The notes under the pieces are model-generated. The model saw only the letters and a program-made list of their open reading frames with translations, was not told the origin of the DNA and ran no database searches. A stretch of DNA of 64,000 nucleotides. Source: Pseudodesulfovibrio sp. 5S69. GTDB taxonomy: Bacteria; Desulfobacterota; Desulfovibrionia; Desulfovibrionales; Desulfovibrionaceae. The translations under genes and the position numbers were made by a program. Location: assembly GCF_037094465.1 (NCBI RefSeq), contig NZ_CP146609.1, positions 3,281,501-3,345,500 of the forward strand. The letters run 5' to 3'. Shown in pieces: positions 62,458-64,000 of this stretch. Numbering within the stretch: the stretch's first letter is position 1; the number at the start of each line of letters is the position of its first letter.

Positions 62458-63246
62458 GTGGACGGCCGGACCCTGATCCTCGGCCTGGCCGCAGGCTATC
62501 ACTACGGCGATGTTCGCCCGTTTCTCGCCTCCCTGGACCGGGCGGCGTACGCGGGCGATCTCGTTTTTTTCGTCTCGGAAACCACCCGCGACCTCGAACG
62601 CATGCGCGCCCACGGGGCCGAACTCCTGCCCATGGACCGGGCCCCCGGCCTGGAGGGCGTGCCCTGCAACGCGCTGCGCTATTTCCTGTACCTGGACTAT
62701 CTGCGGACCTGCGGCCGGACCTATGACCGCATCCTGATCAGCGACGTGCGCGACGTGATCTTCCAGCGCGCCCCCTTCGCCTTCCCCTGGCCGGAGGGGA
62801 TCTGCTGCACCCTGGAGGCGCCCTCGGCCACCGTGGGGTCCTGCCCGTTCAACGCCCGCTGGGTCCGCGAGCACCTGGGCGAAGACGCCCTGGCCGCCAT
62901 CGCGGACCGGCCCGTGTCCTGTTCCGGGACCACCGTGGCCGACCACGGCTCCATGCTCGCCTATCTCGAACGCATGACCGGGCTGCTCCTGCCGCCGTCC
63001 GGCGGCGAGTGCATGGCCGGATACGACCAGGGTGTGCACAACCACCTCGTCCACGCGGGCGGGCTCGACGGCCTGACCCTGTTCGACAACGATGGACCGA
63101 TCCTGACCCTGGCCCAGACCCGGGACGAACCGGCGGTCGACGGACGCGGCGACGTCCTGAACCGGGCCGGGCGCGTGCCCCACCTGGTCCATCAATACGA
63201 CCGCAAGCCGTCGCTTTTCAAAATGATCCGAAAACGGTTCGCCTGA
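62458..63246 (+). CDS. Glycosyltransferase-like protein
   Basis: A 262-residue protein. The block RILISDVRDVIFQRAPFAF is typical of GT-A-type transferases in which the D-x-x-D serves as metal-binding site; the N-terminus LILGLAAGYHYGDVRPFLASL and later AGYDQGVHNHLVH agree. No signal or membrane helix. Sugar and acceptor unknown. It starts with GTG 3 bases after the helicase stop. Confidence 0.65.
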   Translation: MDGRTLILGLAAGYHYGDVRPFLASLDRAAYAGDLVFFVSETTRDLERMRAHGAELLPMDRAPGLEGVPCNALRYFLYLDYLRTCGRTYDRILISDVRDVIFQRAPFAFPWPEGICCTLEAPSATVGSCPFNARWVREHLGEDALAAIADRPVSCSGTTVADHGSMLAYLERMTGLLLPPSGGECMAGYDQGVHNHLVHAGGLDGLTLFDNDGPILTLAQTRDEPAVDGRGDVLNRAGRVPHLVHQYDRKPSLFKMIRKRFA

Positions 63247-63258
63247 TCCGGCGGCCGC

Positions 63259-64000
63259 CTACCTGGCGAGGGCGTCCTCGCCGACGCTCGCCCTGATCTC
63301 GCGCAGGGTCTCCATGTTCCCCAGAAAGAGTTCCGTGAGATGGGGGTCGAAGTGCCTGCCCCGCTGCTCGCGGATGTGCGCGCACGCCTCTTCCTCGGTC
63401 CAGGCCTCCTTGTAGGGCCGCCTGGAGGTCAGGGCGTCGAACACGTCGGCCAGGGCCACTATCCGCCCTTCCAGGGGGATATCCTCCCCGGACAGTCCCA
63501 CGGGATAGCCCGTGCCGTCCCACCGCTCGTGGTGGGTCATGGCGATGCGCCGAGCCATGACCATGAGTCGGTTGTCGTGCTCGCCGATGATCTTCGCACC
63601 GATGGTGGTGTGGGTTTTCATGATCTCCCACTCGTCGGGGGCGAGCTTGGCCGGCTTGCTCAGGATGTGGTCCGGGATGCCGATCTTGCCCACGTCGTGC
63701 ATGGGAGCGGCGCTGTGAATGAGGTCCACGGCCTCCTCGTCCAGACCGGCGGCCAGAGCCAGGGCCCGGCAATAGCCGCTCATGCGGACGATGTGCAGGC
63801 CGGTCTCGTTGTCCTTGTACTCGGCGGCCACGCTGAGTCGGCGGATGATCTGCAACCGGGTCTCGTACAGATCGCGGGAGCGCTCGGCCACCTTGCGTTC
63901 CAAGGCCATGTTCTGGTTGTGCAGGGCCAGATGGGTGCGCACCCGGGCCAGGACCACGGCCGGACTGACGGGCTTGGTGATGTAGTCCACGCCGCCGACC
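63259..64000 (-). CDS. Receiver-HD-GYP response regulator, C-terminal part
   Basis: The gene enters from the right edge. The visible reading begins in the end of a receiver domain (GGVDYITKPVSP, with the conserved lysine), then a short coiled coil (ALERKVAERSRDLYETR) and a complete HD-GYP domain: MHDVGKIGIPDHIL and HHERWDGTGYP, followed by LADVFDALTSRRPYKEA. All c-di-GMP phosphodiesterase residues are in place. About 247 residues are seen; about 120 more of the receiver lie outside. Confidence 0.93.
   Translation of the reverse strand, partial: VGGVDYITKPVSPAVVLARVRTHLALHNQNMALERKVAERSRDLYETRLQIIRRLSVAAEYKDNETGLHIVRMSGYCRALALAAGLDEEAVDLIHSAAPMHDVGKIGIPDHILSKPAKLAPDEWEIMKTHTTIGAKIIGEHDNRLMVMARRIAMTHHERWDGTGYPVGLSGEDIPLEGRIVALADVFDALTSRRPYKEAWTEEEACAHIREQRGRHFDPHLTELFLGNMETLREIRASVGEDALAR

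Noticed and set aside
60601..63195. 864-codon open frame on the minus strand
   Set aside because: Mirror of the DEAD-box helicase and glycosyltransferase-like genes; composition is that of a shadow frame.

Overview
The window is G+C-rich, densely coded DNA from a Gram-negative anaerobe of the sulfate-reducer type, most likely a Desulfovibrionaceae member (Desulfovibrio/Pseudodesulfovibrio-like). The basis is the mix of genes: hydrogenase maturation hypF, a long FAD/Fe-S D-2-hydroxyacid dehydrogenase, a Tat-exported multi-[4Fe-4S] protein with a membrane partner, many RND/chemotaxis/HD-GYP signalling genes, cobamide remodelling (cbiR-cobU), and strong AGGAGG ribosome sites. The genus is inference; there is no rRNA or tRNA in the window.

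Layout. 0-8.3 kb: start of an RRM RNA-binding protein, a ModF-like twin ABC ATPase, a DUF362 protein, hypF, an exported RsiV-like protein, a Pmp3/YqaE peptide and a chemoreceptor. 8.4-16.6 kb: serA and a class-V aminotransferase face a 1173-residue FAD/Fe-S dehydrogenase, followed by a thioesterase, ruvX and mltG. 16.7-22.3 kb: an exported Ppx/GppA-like protein, then minus-strand lepB, thrC, ridA, a GT2 glycosyltransferase and a TtuA/TtuB-like tRNA thiolation pair. 22.5-28.9 kb: response regulator, HD-GYP protein, M50 protease, trpS, FKBP, aminotransferase, a structured repeat, a hypothetical and a ComFB protein. 29-34.2 kb: a MarR-controlled RND efflux operon. 34.3-42.7 kb: an EndoQ-like PHP nuclease fused to a UvrD helicase, cbiR-cobU, a DHH phosphoesterase and polA.

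42.7-44.35 kb is a sharply A+T-rich two-gene cassette (DUF488 protein plus a protein ending in a textbook beta-clamp-binding motif), followed by structured repeats. 44.8-52.9 kb: a cysteine-rich small protein, a solute-binding protein, an AcrAB-type pump, DUF1844, argC and a nitroreductase. 52.9-55.9 kb is a second accessory stretch: a structured repeat, an A+T-rich chemoreceptor, an excisionase-like HTH gene and a decayed integrase. 56-64 kb: csaA, a Tat Fe-S/membrane pair under a CsoR-family-like palindrome, citrate synthase, NAD kinase, a DEAD-box helicase, a glycosyltransferase-like protein and an HD-GYP response regulator cut by the window end.

The strongest leads are the A+T-rich DUF488/clamp-motif cassette, the EndoQ-UvrD fusion, the TtuA/TtuB sulfur relay in what looks like a mesophile, and two intergenic repeat families whose copies keep their stems by paired base changes, with one family nested inside the other.
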